Source of the DNA: Arion vulgaris
Lineage: Eukaryota; Mollusca; Gastropoda; Stylommatophora; Arionidae
DNA length: 64,000 bases
Reading direction: 5' to 3'
Assembly: GCA_020796225.1 (NCBI GenBank)
Contig: CM036753.1
Location: forward strand, 8,264,501-8,328,500
A program made the translations under genes and the position numbers. The notes under the pieces are model-generated. The model saw only the letters and a program-made list of their open reading frames with translations. It was not told the DNA's origin and ran no database searches. Position 1 is the first letter of the stretch, and every line of letters starts with the position of its first letter. Below, piece after piece: positions 1 through 14,300 of the stretch.

Positions 1-79
1 TACTGTAGCAAACAAACAGCATAGAATTTAAAAGGTAGATTATAAATAGCATATTTATGCCAATTATCTATTACAATAG

Positions 80-948
80 ATGAATATTAAAATAGATGAA
101 GCATCACTCAACGCAGACCAACAAAATGAACTGCTCTTTGCTGACGACCAGTGTATATTCCATAATAATATTGAACAGCTTCAAGAACACATAAACTTAC
201 TCAACAATAGCTGCCTCAAATACAACATGAAGATCAATATTCAAAAGACAAAAGTCATGACTATCAGTAGAGAACATAAAGATATCAACATAAAAATAAA
301 TGACCAAACGCTAAAGCAGGTGAGAGAATTCAAATACCTTGGAAGTATCTTCACATCTGATAGTAGACTGGACAGAGAGATCGAAACTAGAATCCAGCAA
401 GCCAACAACATTACATACCAGCTTACCCCAATTTTGAAACACCCAGCTATTCCAGTAGTGACTAAAAGACAGATTATAAATTCAATCTTTATACTAACAC
501 TGTGCTACCAGAGCCAAACATGGGCACTGACAAAAGAACAAGAAAGGAAAATTACCACATGCGAAATGAGATGCCTGAGGAAAGCAGTAAATAAAACCAG
601 AAGAGACCATATAAGAAATGAGGAAATTAGAAGAACAGTCGGAACAACACCTGCTATTAGATTTATTGAAAAACAGAGACTTAAATGGTTTGGCCACTTG
701 GTCAGAATGAACCCGAATACACCAGTTGCAAGAGCGCACAACCTGAAAATGGAATCATCAAGAGGAAGGGGCAGACCAAGAAAAGATGGGTTGATGGAGT
801 TACAGACATCTTAAAACTCCACAATACCACACCATATCAAGCGCCGAGTGCATTATCTCGAAACCGATCATCAGTTAAACCTGCTACGCCTAGCGGCAAA
901 AAAGCAGAGAAGGACAAAAGAAAGAAAAGATCTATTACAAATGTCTAA
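80..948 (+). mobile_element. LINE remnant, family L1, RT C-terminal half (CCT3 intron 15)
   Basis: The 5'-truncated 3' half of a non-LTR retrotransposon. The first 234 or so codons carry the RT active-site FADD (residues 20-23), FKYLGSIF, LCYQSQTWAL, LKWFGHLVRM and RGRGRPRK. A frameshift near 783 moves the frame; the continuation (KKRWVDGVTDILK...) runs to 948. It lies antisense to CCT3. The same 3' end recurs at 63735-63880, and related copies lie at 46578-47328 and ~23990-24345. Confidence 0.85.
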
Positions 949-1280
949 AATTCACTAAAATTGAAGTAAACAAATTCTCAAAGAAAATGATAGAATTATA
1001 TGCTTTCACTGCAATGTTTATATTTGAAAAGCAAGTGAATCAAATCTACATTTACAGGATGTAGTTCTTACAAGTTTGAACAATTGTCTAAAATGTTTTG
1101 TTTTAGGCCAACTCTCTATTAGTCTGCATACTGGCTTGACATTTCAAAAGCTACTCAAGCCATACAGTCTGCTCACGGAATTCAATCATTTAAATTTATC
1201 ACTATTCTTCACTGCATGTAGCTAAACAAGAACACCTTGTATTAGTTTTACCATAAGTTAATAAACTCTGATCTACTTAC

Positions 1281-1421
1281 TCTGAGAGCAGTCAGAACTC
1301 GGATGGTGTTAGCACCACAGTTCTGGATCAAAGTACGTGGAACAATCTCCAGTGCTCTTGATATGGCTCTGTATGGCCATTGGTGAATTCCTGTTATACT
1401 CTTTGCTCTCTCATTCAAGTC
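1281..1421 (-). CDS. CCT3: CCT3 exon 15 (last exon in window)
   Basis: Residues 422-468 (DLNERAKSITGIHQWPYRA... to NTIRVLTALR). The acceptor is CACAAG and the donor AGA|GTAAGT. The remaining C-terminal exon(s) are not in positions 1-1280, which hold intron and a LINE remnant. Confidence 0.96.
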
Positions 1422-2285
1422 CTTGTGATAAAATAGTCAATAGTTATTGCAATATTACAATAGAAAGTATTATACTGAGACCAGTCTCTTATTTCCCACT
1501 TAATTATACATATATTTCTATATATACATAATTATATCGCTAATATTGCCTGCAAGGAATTTATCCATACTGCAATATCCTAGGCAACGTGCTTTATCTC
1601 GTAGCGATCGCTCTTAGGCTGTTTTTATCATTCTAAAGAGATATATAAACAGCCAAAACATCAAGAACGGATGTACGTGCACAACCTTTAGTACCTATTG
1701 GAGCTCAGGTGCTTATCCTTCTGTGGTGTGTTCGGTTTCAACCAGCGTTTACTGGGCTCGCTCTCCGCTAGCCCTTTGCTGTCCCCAGTCAAACCTGCAA
1801 GGCAACAGGTTGCTATTTTCTTTTAGGGCAGCGACCTTTAGATGGCCTGCCCTCCCGGGTTTATGAGCGCCATCTGGCCAGCAAACAGGTCTTTTTGTAG
1901 ACTGCTTAGTTTGCCGCCGTCCAGTTTTGTGTACGGTTTGCTCTGCTAGCCTTTGAATGTCCCCAATCAAACTACAAGGCAGCAGTAGTTCCTTCACTGC
2001 AGACGGAAACACGGACTGGCTTCACCTCTGCTGGGCGTTACAGTTTTCTGTTCATTTGGGCGGTCCGCACACCCTCTCGCCTGCCGTGCCATGCTTTTCT
2101 GCCCGCCGGTTGGTCCACTGCAACTTGTTCAATCTCTTCCATGGAATTGAGTCCGATATTTTATTTTCCGTTATCAGCAAAGTTCATTCCAGGGTTCCCC
2201 AGAGCGTCCTAACTAATTCATACAACCGTAACTTCATTTCCTGAACATTCACAATATTTATAGGAAATGCTGCTTGTTTCTAGAC

Positions 2286-2345
<60 letters not shown>

Positions 2346-5300
2346 TTAAAATAATAGCACATATAAATATTTTTAATAGTAAACTTCTGTATACTTTTTA
2401 AAACGCTCCATATCAACCACTTGTTAACTATTTGTGATTTGTATGTGATCCGAGCCTACTTGTACGCTGTGCCAGTTATGCACCTACAAGTAGGCCAGCA
2501 CTTCCAATTGACTGTGACTTTTTATTTACTAGGGTAGTTTTCCTAGGCCTCTACCTCAGTTGCCTTGTAGGTTGCAGTGTTACTATTCTTTGCTCCTTGA
2601 GCCCCAGCACCACACTGGTGCTATATACTTCAATGTCATGATTGCCCGAGCGGTTACCGGGTCCATATTTGGGGTGTAAAGAATAGAACCACTGTTACCT
2701 GCCATGCATGTCGTAAGAGGCGACTAAGGAGGTTTGGCTGAAACCGGATGCATGTGTCCTAAACGTGTAGAAGTCTATGCGTTTAGAGGCCTACCAAACC
2801 AATGTGCAACGTATACACGTTCTTGGCAAAGATCAAACATATCACAAAAAGTGATTAAAATTGGTCATAAAGAACGAACGCAAAGAAGAATGTCATGATT
2901 CCCCTTACAGAAATCAAGTAGCAATTTATATTTGTAATATTTTTAACAATTCAATATCAAATTGTTCATGCTTGCAAGAGGACAATATACCTGTGCAAGT
3001 GCCATTTCAGTAGCTCCTCCACCTGGTACAAGGAATGGATCTACCATCACATTACGAGCAACATTCATGGCATCTTGAAGATTTCTCTCCACCTCATTAA
3101 GAATGTCTTTGCTGGCACCACGCAGCAGAATGGTACAGGCTTTGGGATTTCTGCACTCAGTCAGGAACGTGAAGTATCTGACAGAAAAGAAACACACCAA
3201 TTTTGTACACTTATTGTGTCAATCGGATAAACTTTGCCACTAACCTTTTTTTCCAGGCAGAGTATAGACTGCAACTGTAATGCACCAAGAATTAAAATTC
3301 ACTACTTCTGCATTTGGTCTATTCACCACTTATTGGTCTATCTTTGTGAACAGCTGTGATATTTGCAACTTTCCCATCTGAGTTTTGGCAGTTCGCTATA
3401 CCAATAAAGTTTGCAGTGCTGTCGAGCACCTCTAGGTATTGTTCTATGTACAGCCTCTAGCATTTATCTGCTGATTTTATTGACTTAGCTTTTTTGGAGT
3501 TAGATCTCTTGCCAATATATGGGTGTGATGCTGCTACATTGTCCAGTCTGCTATCTTATAATTCCACCTAGACAACAAAGGGCTGCTCTCCTCGATAAAT
3601 TCAGATCAGGCAGTTAGACAGATGGTCACATATTTTTTTAGCATTACTACATGACAATTTTACATGAATTATTTTTAGACATGTCCTAGCACTAACAGTA
3701 TTGCAGTCACATATTTCATTATTAATTTATTTTGAAAAATGGAAATGAAACTTACTCATCCCCAATTTTCTGGACCTCAAATAAACCACAACCTGTACCA
3801 ATGTCGTCTTCCTTCAGCTCATCTGTTCGATTAGCAACTGTTGCTCCACATGCTCTATGTAAAATAAAATTAAACTAGTATCAGAAAAGTGTTGTATAAA
3901 ATAAAACAAATCACACAACTTAGTTGTGAACATTTTTATGCAATAAACGTGGTCATAAACATCATATTTTGTCATGATGCATACACAAAATATTACATCT
4001 ATTGTAATCAGATGACGTCTTCTTCTTAACCGTTGTTGTTCAATGTCTAAACAGTGAGTCTGGTTCTCTGGGTGTATTTTAGATCATCACACTATGTAAC
4101 CTATTATGACAACAAAAGCAATTACCGGAGGGGAGAACTCTGTAACTACGTGATTAATTATATGCCTTGTGTTATAGAACCCTAGGATTGTAGAACCCGG
4201 AGCTACCAAGTTCATGCAATACTAGGCAGATGGTGCTCTACTTCTGTGGAAAGGGGCTGTGCTATATGGGCTAAAACCTGATGCAATAAAGTTAATACTT
4301 CGTCTTTAAACCCTTGAAACAATTAAGCTAAAGACCAACATGTTCATTACGTTTGAAGCACTATCTAAATTTATGTTACATAGTAATTTTGTAGTTAGTA
4401 GCAGTAGTCTTTGATTAAAGGATAATGTGATCGTGTAGGAATGACCACAAAGTGTAATGTACTATAACTTTCATCACATTGTCTACTACACAGACCTCTG
4501 TGTGAGCTACAAAAGACAGTGAAGTTTAAACAAGAGACAACATTGAATATATAGACAAATTTCAAGTGAACGAAAGGAAGGATCACATTGTCTATAGTTC
4601 CCAAGGTTAAACCTTTATCATGTGCTTTGCTGACTGGGGCAGGTGATCATTCACTGACCCTGACTTCTGTCATATATCTTAAGTTTACCTATGATTCAAC
4701 AATGTACCACTACATCACGTGTGGCTCAGAAACAAAATATTTTGCAATATTACAAAGAGTAAATTTTGTGACGTAATATTAAAGAATAGTACATGTATTA
4801 TTCATTAAACAAATACACAAGAATTAAAATTCTGGAATTATAGAAACACATTACCTGCCAATGCGGTTATTGTCAGACTTGCGAACACGTCTGATGACAC
4901 TGATATTGGCCTTGACAAGATAATGCTGTGCGAGGTCAGACACTCCTTTTTCAGTGATAACAAGGTCAGGTTTCAATGCGATGATGTCATTGCAGATCTT
5001 CTCAATATACTCTTCTTCTAGTTTCAAGATCTTCCTGAAATAAATTAATTGTGTTTTTAAACAAATCACATCAACATGCGCACTACTTACTTCCCAGTCA
5101 GAACAACAAGGTTTTTTTTGCTTACAACTTACTATCTATTGAGAAACACCAGATTTTTTTCTTTTTAAAGTCTTCATTATGACATAATAATGGCATTTTC
5201 CACAACTAATATAGTGTTTACATTTCCAAACAATCACATAAGAACCAATGGTGCAAAGTGTATTTGTACAAGATGTTTCATTAAACATAAAAGAAAAGAT

Positions 5301-8300
5301 TTAAAAAATCAGAATCTGAAATATTCACCAGGAAGACATTTCATGTGTGAAGAACAAAATGGTGGAAAGTATGAAAATAAAATCAAAAGTTAGTAAGCTC
5401 AATGGAACTTGGAGCTGTCTGTCAAATCCCACTGTCTGTATACAAAATCTCATGGCAAAGATATGGAAGTGGAGGTAGAACCAGCGACTTCTAGTACTCT
5501 TTGTGATGGTGTACAGAAAAGTGGATTTTTTAGCCATTTCACTAGGTATTTCTCTTTTGTCTGCATATATTGTGAGTTCTTTTGTTAGTATTTGTATGTG
5601 GACACTTCCAACTCTATCTGTTCACGTTACTGACATAACTGAAACCACAATGAGGTCAGATTTAACAACATCTGTTGCCCTGTGTAGAAGTGCATGTTCT
5701 GACCTTGTATTCTGTTGTAGAATTATATTAAATTAACTGCAGATTTATTTCGTCTCTTTTGATGCATGTTTGCTATCTTCATGCTTGAGAGTGAGCATTA
5801 AAGCCATGTGATGGATATCACCAGTTGTTGGAGGAGGGCAGTAGACACTATATTGTACATTACATGGAACACTATGCTGAAGTCACAAGTCAACTGTCTA
5901 CAAAAGTCAAGAGCATTGAAAGCCTTTATGGGAACCCTCTGTGCCATAGGACATGAAGAGGATGAAGCTGGTAAGTAAAAATAAACAATGTTTCCAGAAA
6001 CTGTGAACATTTCAAACATTTGTAATCTTTTAATGTAATATAAGTTCATTTATAACCAACATCTGTTTGATCACAATATAAACAACATACTATGGAACTT
6101 TCACAAATTATGACAGTTAACTTGTTGGAAATCAAACTTACGAAAAATCTTGTTCATCTGAGATCTCAATGTTAGTCTGCAAACAATAGAAAACATCATA
6201 TCAATTTCTGCTATAAAATGTGATAGACCTAGAAAAATTCAAATAAAATAATATATTCTGATTTACACAATAGTAAAGTGACTAACTTTACAAACTCGAC
6301 AGACATCGTAATAAATGGCCAAACACTGGAGAAAGTTGAACATTTTACATATTTGAGTAGTAAAGTGTCAAACAACGGAGACACGATGAAAGAAATAAAC
6401 TCTCGTATTGCTATAGCAGCTAGTGCCTTCACTAAATTAACAAATATCTGGCAATCTCAAGACCTTAGTATATGCACAAAAGTTAAATTATTTAGGTCAT
6501 GTGTGATTCCTGTACTGACCTACAGTTGTGAAAGTTGGAAATCAACAAAGAAAATTGATAAGAAACTGGACAGCTTTGAGAATAAATGTCTACGAAAATT
6601 ATTAAAAGTAAAATGGAGTGATTTCGTTTCTAACAACACAGTGAGAGATAGAACACACCAACAACCCGTATCAAATATTATAAGGAAACGAAGGTGGAAA
6701 TATTTAGGTCATGTTCTTAGATCAGACGAAAAGAGACTAAATCGACAAGTCCTTATGTGGTCACCAGTTGGGAAAATAAAACGAAGAAGACCAAAGACCA
6801 CTCTTCGAAGAACCATCCAACAAGAAAGTAAACTATTGGGATGTAAAACCATACAAGATCTCCAACTGATAGCAAAGAACCGTATCACATGGAGATCTAA
6901 AACCTCTGCCCGATGTGCCGCCTTTGGCACGAAAGGAACAAACTAAAAACTAAAGTGACTAAGCAAAACACTACTTGTTACATAGTTACGACTTGATGAA
7001 ACAGAGTTTACTTTTCAGCAATGATAACAGTGGGTCATATGAGGATTTGATAGCTTGAAGCAATGAAGGCATACAAGCAGTTGTGGAGTGCACTAAAGGC
7101 TAACACAATATAAGAATTTGCTGCATGATTGAGCTGTCAACAAAAATCATCAAGAGATGTAATGACCAAGCACAACCTTACATGGGAGTTGGCGTAAACA
7201 AAGAGACACCTGTACAGAAACACAGCACATATTAAGGGCATGACAATCAACAGAGCTATGTCATAAATGGTGGAGACTGATCCTAAAAGGGTCTAAAGCC
7301 AAAGATTGACTTCATTGCAAAGGGATTTATCCAAAATTGCTCTATACCTCTCCATGAAATGGCACGCCATTTGCCAAGAATATTGCACAAAGCACAAACT
7401 TCATAGCTCCGGCAACAATCATATGGGTCTGAAAACATGCACTGCTGGGGAAAAGAAAGGTGCAGCCCAAAGTTGAACATGCGACCTTCGAAATGCAAGA
7501 CAGGGGACATAGTTACTATACCAACAGAAGAGAAATAGGTAACTATCAATGAGAATATGGCACATTATAGGACAGTTATCAATACCCTTGGACAGAAGAG
7601 TTAGAGAATGAAATGATGATGCAGAATTGCTTATTCAACAAGTATGATTAGATAACAATGAGGATAATGATGCCATTGTTTATACTGAGGGGGAGAAATC
7701 ATGTTGGGGATATTCAGTCAGAATTCAGGAAGGATCATTGCTGGCATTTGATGACAATATTCAGCATGAGGATGAAGACAGGAAGCAACTGCAGATCTGA
7801 GCTAACTTTCTGAAACCACTCTAAACAGAGCTGTTATTGTGTCACTCAATCCTTGTCTTAGTCTCAAATGATATAGTTGTAGATCCATTGTCATGGACAC
7901 ACAGTGGTTTGAGCTAAGATTTAAAACTTATGGTTTTGATAGAATAGAGGACTAAAATACAATGAGCAACAAAAACCATCAGCATGCATACCCTTTGCAA
8001 TGAAAGAAACTGAGCGTATATGGTTCTGTCTGAATTGTAGTGACGTAAATTCTGTCAACTTGCGATCACATTAATTTAACCCAATCATGTTCTTGTTGAT
8101 CGAGGCATACCTTTCATACTCCCAAACTGTAAATTGCCTACCTTACTACCATGCTTTGAAATTTACTAGCACTATTTTATATTGAGTGTATATCTATGAA
8201 CACATTGAATTTTATTTGCGTACCACACTTTCTCCTTTCTTGTACTCCAGATTGCAGTCTAGCAAGAGGATGCGAGGATTTTCAATACGTCTGAAACAAA

Positions 8301-11300
8301 AGAAATACACATTGTAAACTGTTTGTTGTAGTCAATATATTGTGCTATCAACCATGACAAAAAATGTCCTCATCTACAATCCTCCATCACATAACATTAT
8401 CTAACTCACTTCATACAACACTTCTATTTATTTTCTTCTACAAAAACCCTGCATCGGAATATTTTATTTCCACTTCTTCTTTCTTTTTGTCACTTTCAAC
8501 TCAGGCATCTCTGAAACTGATTTTGCTGAAAATCCGTTTTCCAACATCTTAAATGCAGCAGAGTGCCATTGTAAATTACTTTACACTGGCAGCCGTGTGC
8601 TCAATGTACTCGTAATTAGTATTCCCTCGCCATAGAGGCAGATTTTCTCCGACTTCAGAGGTACTCACGTTATCGTCCTGAGTAAGACCAGGGGACTCGA
8701 ACAAATGCGGACAGTAGGTTCGAACCGAGCTATGAGGCGTCTCACAGCTAGCAGGCCGAGCTACTATCAACTACTCTAGGCAGTCCCCCTATTTCCACTT
8801 CAATAATCTTTCAGATGTGATTTCATAAATAATGTTTATAGGTTTATGTACATTTAAGATCCGGTTTCACAACAAATCAATTATAAAAAATCAATGCTCA
8901 TTGAACAATTCATACGTATTGTCATAGAACAATTTATGTACTGTGACTGCATAAAATGTTTAAAATACAGGATTCCATAATAGTTGATATTTTCTTCTCT
9001 GTTCACTTTCAGATGTCAACTTGAATGTGGTCAAAGAAGGAAGTTGTCTGCACCAGGGTATCAAGATCTCTCAAGTGCTTGTCATGCAATGGCACTGGTG
9101 AATGTTATATTAGTCTTCTCTGCTTCTCATACTCCAGATAGTTTTGTAAAGATATTCCGAAGTCATTTTATCAGTGCCACAGACACACTCATCAGAAGTT
9201 CCTATCTTTAGCTTGTCGATCAATCTGTTGTGACCTGTGTGACTTGCTCTTTTCTGTTGATCTAGTAAAATGGGTCATTTGTTTGGTGGTGTGATGTTCT
9301 GTTTACCACATCATCAAGTATTTTGTGATAACGGTATTGAAATACTGATTAAAATTTACATGACTAGCCAATCTGCTGTATTTCCACCTTTTGGACATAG
9401 AGCCTCTCAGAGACTTGATGAATAAAGTACAGGCAGAGAAAATAATCACAAGTGAAATGTGATGTCTCCAAAGGATCGCCAACAACACAAGAGATGAGAC
9501 AGTCATCAATACCAGTATTAAAGAGTAGGCTGGAACAAGACACTTATATCATACTGGAAAACAAAATAAAATAATTTGACCATCTTGTAAGAATGTAGCC
9601 AGTCCACACTGTCTATAAAGCATATTACAGCAAAATATTATGACGAAAGATGAGAGTAAGACCAAGACAGAAAATGGACAAATAGAGCGAAGACACGTAA
9701 AAACAAAGTAAAAACAAATAGAGCATCACAATTATACCAAACGAAGCAGAAACCTAACATTAAAGCCATACAAAGAAAATACCATGACACTGGCCCACAA
9801 CCTGCTAGTAGTGTGACGACAAATAAAAAATCCTTTGAGGCAACCCTCATGTCTCGAAAACTTTACAACATAATTCCTATTTCAAATTCTGTCCAAAACA
9901 TATCAGCTTACAGTTGCAATACATTTTCTAGTTTGCTGATGTAGGTTATGTGGTATGCTACAGAAAGATCCTACAAATACCATGGACAGAAAAAAGAAAG
10001 AACACTGATGTCCTGAAAGAACTAAATGTTAGAATTGGCTGATAAACAACATACCATACAGAAAATTAGACATTTTGGTCACATCAAGCATCACAATGGC
10101 CTGGAGAGAACAATATTAGAGGGCAGGGTCCCAGAGGCAGACCAAGAAGATTACTTACTTACTTAATCCCGTCATGCCTAGTGACACATGGGGCTTCAGA
10201 AAGGACTTTCCATGCTCTCCTGTCCCGCGCAACCTTCAGCGCAGAGCCCCACGTCAGAGATGCGGTGTCCAGTTCCTCTTCCATCATGCCCCTCCATGTT
10301 GTCCGTGGTCTGCCTTTCTTTCTCTTTCCTCTGGTGTCCAAGTGAGGCTATCCTTGCAGGCATTTCTTGTCTCATAACATGTCGAGCCATTTCCATCTTC
10401 TCTTTTTGAGTATGTCATTCATTGCCTCTTGTCTTGTGTCTTGGAGTAGTTGGTTATTGGATATTTGTACTGTCTCAAGACCGCTGGACATCGAGAGCAT
10501 TTTTTTCCTTTTGAAGTTTCTGTAACATTTTTCTTTTTTATGGGGCAAAGTTGTTAGCACTGCGCCCAACCCCAACCTGGAGGACCAGGAGGCCACATTT
10601 AGTCTGATCTCTCACCTTGGACCTGTCCGGCATGGGTAACCCTTCCAGGAACAGAACGTTCCTGCCGGCATAGCTTAGACCAAGAAGATGGCTACAAGAT
10701 ATTAAAGAAACCATGAATATGACCATCGACAAAATAGGTGAACTGGCTAGAGACAGAGTGAATTTTAGATGTGCTGCAAAGAGAGCAATGTCCTATAAAG
10801 GATACACACCTTGATGATGATGATGTGGTTTGTAAGCTTGCATTTGTTTATGTGGAATTGTAAGATGGCAAACTTTGTCACTAACTATTTACTAATAATG
10901 TCTTATAATAGAGACTTGACAAAAATCAGTTATTGAGAATCCAATCTGCAAAAAGGCATGTGTCGCCTATGGTGCAGAAAAAAGGATATATGCACACAAG
11001 AAATACATGAACATGGACAATCTGATGTATTGTCGTAGTGTCTCCAATCAGGTACAACCTAGCACCTTTCCTGTATACGGGCAAGATATTACGAATATAT
11101 AAAGATATTTTATTATAAGGTCTTTATGTTCATAGAAATCTCACCTTCTCATCTTGGGATGTGTGATGTCTTTGTTGACCATAATACCTTTCAGAACTTT
11201 AGAGTCTTCTATCATGCCCCCAGGTATCTAAATAAACAAAAATGGATACCACATTGTAACAATCTTTCAACAACATGTATAACCTGGCAAATATTACTAT

Positions 11301-14300
11301 ACTGGCAGCCCTTTAAGTATCCAACAATCAATTTTGTTACCTTGTAATAGTCTCAAATGTTGTATAAGTGACTCCCAGTACAGATTATAAATCTGTCTAT
11401 GCACGATGTTCTGTACCCATACATTAGATATCATTAAATCACTAGCACTTACCTTCTCAACTTTAGCATAGCGTTTAATGTCAATCTCCTTGCGATTATT
11501 TTCTTCAATTGCAACTGTTACGGTTGCATCCAAAGCAATTTCACATGCCAGATCCATCCTGAAACAGAATCACTAAAATTGTTTCAAATTCGCAAAAGCA
11601 TTATAGCAACTAGTATATTCCTAAATGGATGCTGTAAAACTTGGTAGTTAACAATGATACCTACATAACTCATAAACATTTGTATATGTTTATAACTCAT
11701 GTATCTAATAAAATATACAGAACATTAGGTTTTTATATACAATGTGTTGATATATCTTTGTCAAAAGAGAAGAATAAAATTGGTTGTTTTAAAATCAAAT
11801 CTCACTGACAAAATAACTTCCGGACATCTTTTACATAGACTCAACATATGACGAGCAGAGAATGGTGATATGGCCATTAGAGGATATGTTCTGAGATTTT
11901 GACGCTACGGGTCAGACCACTGCTTTCTTTGAACACTGTTTCGCCTTGCAGGTAGGCTGAGGACAGCCAAAGACTGACGGAGAGCGAACCCAGCAAACAC
12001 TGGCTGAAACCGGACACTTCACTGAAGGATAAGCTCCAAATGGAGCTGAACGATGTGATGTAAAATTACATTCTTGGCAAAGGCGGTTTATATATCACAA
12101 TAAGAATGATAAAAATGCCCAGAAAAGAACGATCGAGAGAGAGAACATCGTGAATATACATCTTGAGCGTGAACTAAGAAGATGAAACCTAATCTGTCTT
12201 TCAGTGATACATTCTTTCCTTTCAAATAGTACAGAATGTTTTCTGAACTAGTTCACAAAACCATAATCAGTAGTCCTTTCATTTCGTTGAAATATTGTCT
12301 ATGTATTCAACTTTGTCTCTTGTATAAACTTCAGTCTTTGGTAGTTCACAAAGAGGTCTGTGTAGTTTTTTTGTCGAGATAATTAGTACTAACTGGTTAG
12401 CCATTACAAAACTGTTTGACACATGACCTAACCAAAGTCTCTTGCATTGTCAGTGAATGTAACCACTTTGGATGGTTATAGGGTGGTCATTTATCTATAC
12501 AATGAGATAGAATTTATTGTAGTCTGAATGATCAGACTACAATTTCAGTCGCACATGCAACATGCCGGATGAAAAAGGAAACCAAAATTATTTCAAGTTT
12601 TACAATTTAGTGTTTCTCTCTCTCACGATCACCCTTAGACTGATGTACCAGATTTCCCCACAAATCACATTCATGTGGAAACCTGATTCATGCAGCCTTA
12701 ACATGGGTGGGTTACGCCACATCTTCAGCGCCATTTGGAGCTTATCCTTCGGTGATGTGTCCGGTTTCAACCAATGTTTACTGGGTTCACTGCGTCTTTG
12801 GCTGTCCCCAGCCGACCTGCAAGGCAGCAGGTAATTTAGTGTTTAATGTATTAAGTATTATTGGTCTCTGTGGCGTAAAGTATGGTGTTTGCCTCTCCCT
12901 CCAAACATACTTTGTTTATTCCCACAAGCATCTACCAGATTTATTTCCAGAAATCCCTAATCTCAATGTAGATTAAGTTCCTAGTCTTATTGAAGATGAA
13001 CAATAAAATGTAGGTTACCTGTTCAAGTTGTGAATGTAAAAGATATCCTTGATAGTTGAAAATTGAAATGAGGTGGTAAGTGAAAAATCAAGAAGTTTTT
13101 AAACACAATAGAATACATGGAAGTTTAATAATAAATACCTACCACTTGCTGATGAACTTAGTTCCCAAACAAGACTTGATAATTTTCAGCATTTCCTCTT
13201 TATTATTATAATCAACTGGAATTCTGAAGAAGATAACATATTTCCAAATCATATAAAGGAACAGCAAAATAGACAACACTTTTGTTGAAATCAATCTACA
13301 AACACAAATTAATATATTAATTATTTTTGCAATAAATGATGTGGAAAGATTCACATTTTGTTATATTATCAGTTGTGTATTATTAACCCTTCAAGTGCTG
13401 AGCATCAGAGGGGTTTTATGCCTACATTAGGTATAGGTACATCATCATCAGAAACATATTCTTTGTCATCACAGCAACATATTCCTTATCACTGAGGCTA
13501 TCATAACAAATTGTACAAGTGAATAATGTTTGATTGGTACATTTATAAGAGACTTATCTGTAATCGAATACCCAATATTTGGTCTAGGTTGGACATTCTA
13601 TCCAGCATGAGGACCCCTTCTTCTAACACAGATAACGGTTGCATTGTCTGCATCAACTTGCCAATATCCCTATAACCCCAGGATCTATCTATGACATCAG
13701 AAACATATTTTTTATCACTGAGGATAATCCTGATCTTTAATATCATCTACGTTATCCAAATCATTTGAAGTATCTATCACTTCCTGAACTAGTAACAGTG
13801 CAGATGTTTATGTTTTGTCCCCAGAAGATCCAAGTTAAAGCTCTGCTCATACAACGAAAACCATCTTTTGTACAAAATTCATGTTCACATTATAAGTGGC
13901 TAATTTTCCACTTACATATCTATTTCAAACAACAATACCTGTTGAAACCGGATTCAATTTTAAGTGGCTCTTCGACATATGAATAAATAAAAATGCAGCA
14001 ACCGGTCTACAGGTCCTTATACAATAATACTGTTGAAACCGGATTCAATTTTAACCAACGGGATGCAGAGCGATATATCGGTTCAGAGTAATGTTCATGA
14101 TGTCTCAGAACCGATATATCGGCTTTTGGATGTCTGTTCACGGAACGAATGTATCTTCCGAACCCCTTTACTGAAGTTAAAAAAATCTTCAGAAACAGAC
14201 AGTTTCGATAGTTGTAAGTCTAATGTAATAATTGCATCTAAAGAATGGCGTTCCACATTCCATTTATTGACATGTCCGCACTAAAAGTGAATATTATAAA

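Noticed and set aside
8576..8770. Possible tRNA gene from A- and B-box-like sequences
   Set aside because: Lies inside SINE F with target-site duplications; no foldable cloverleaf.
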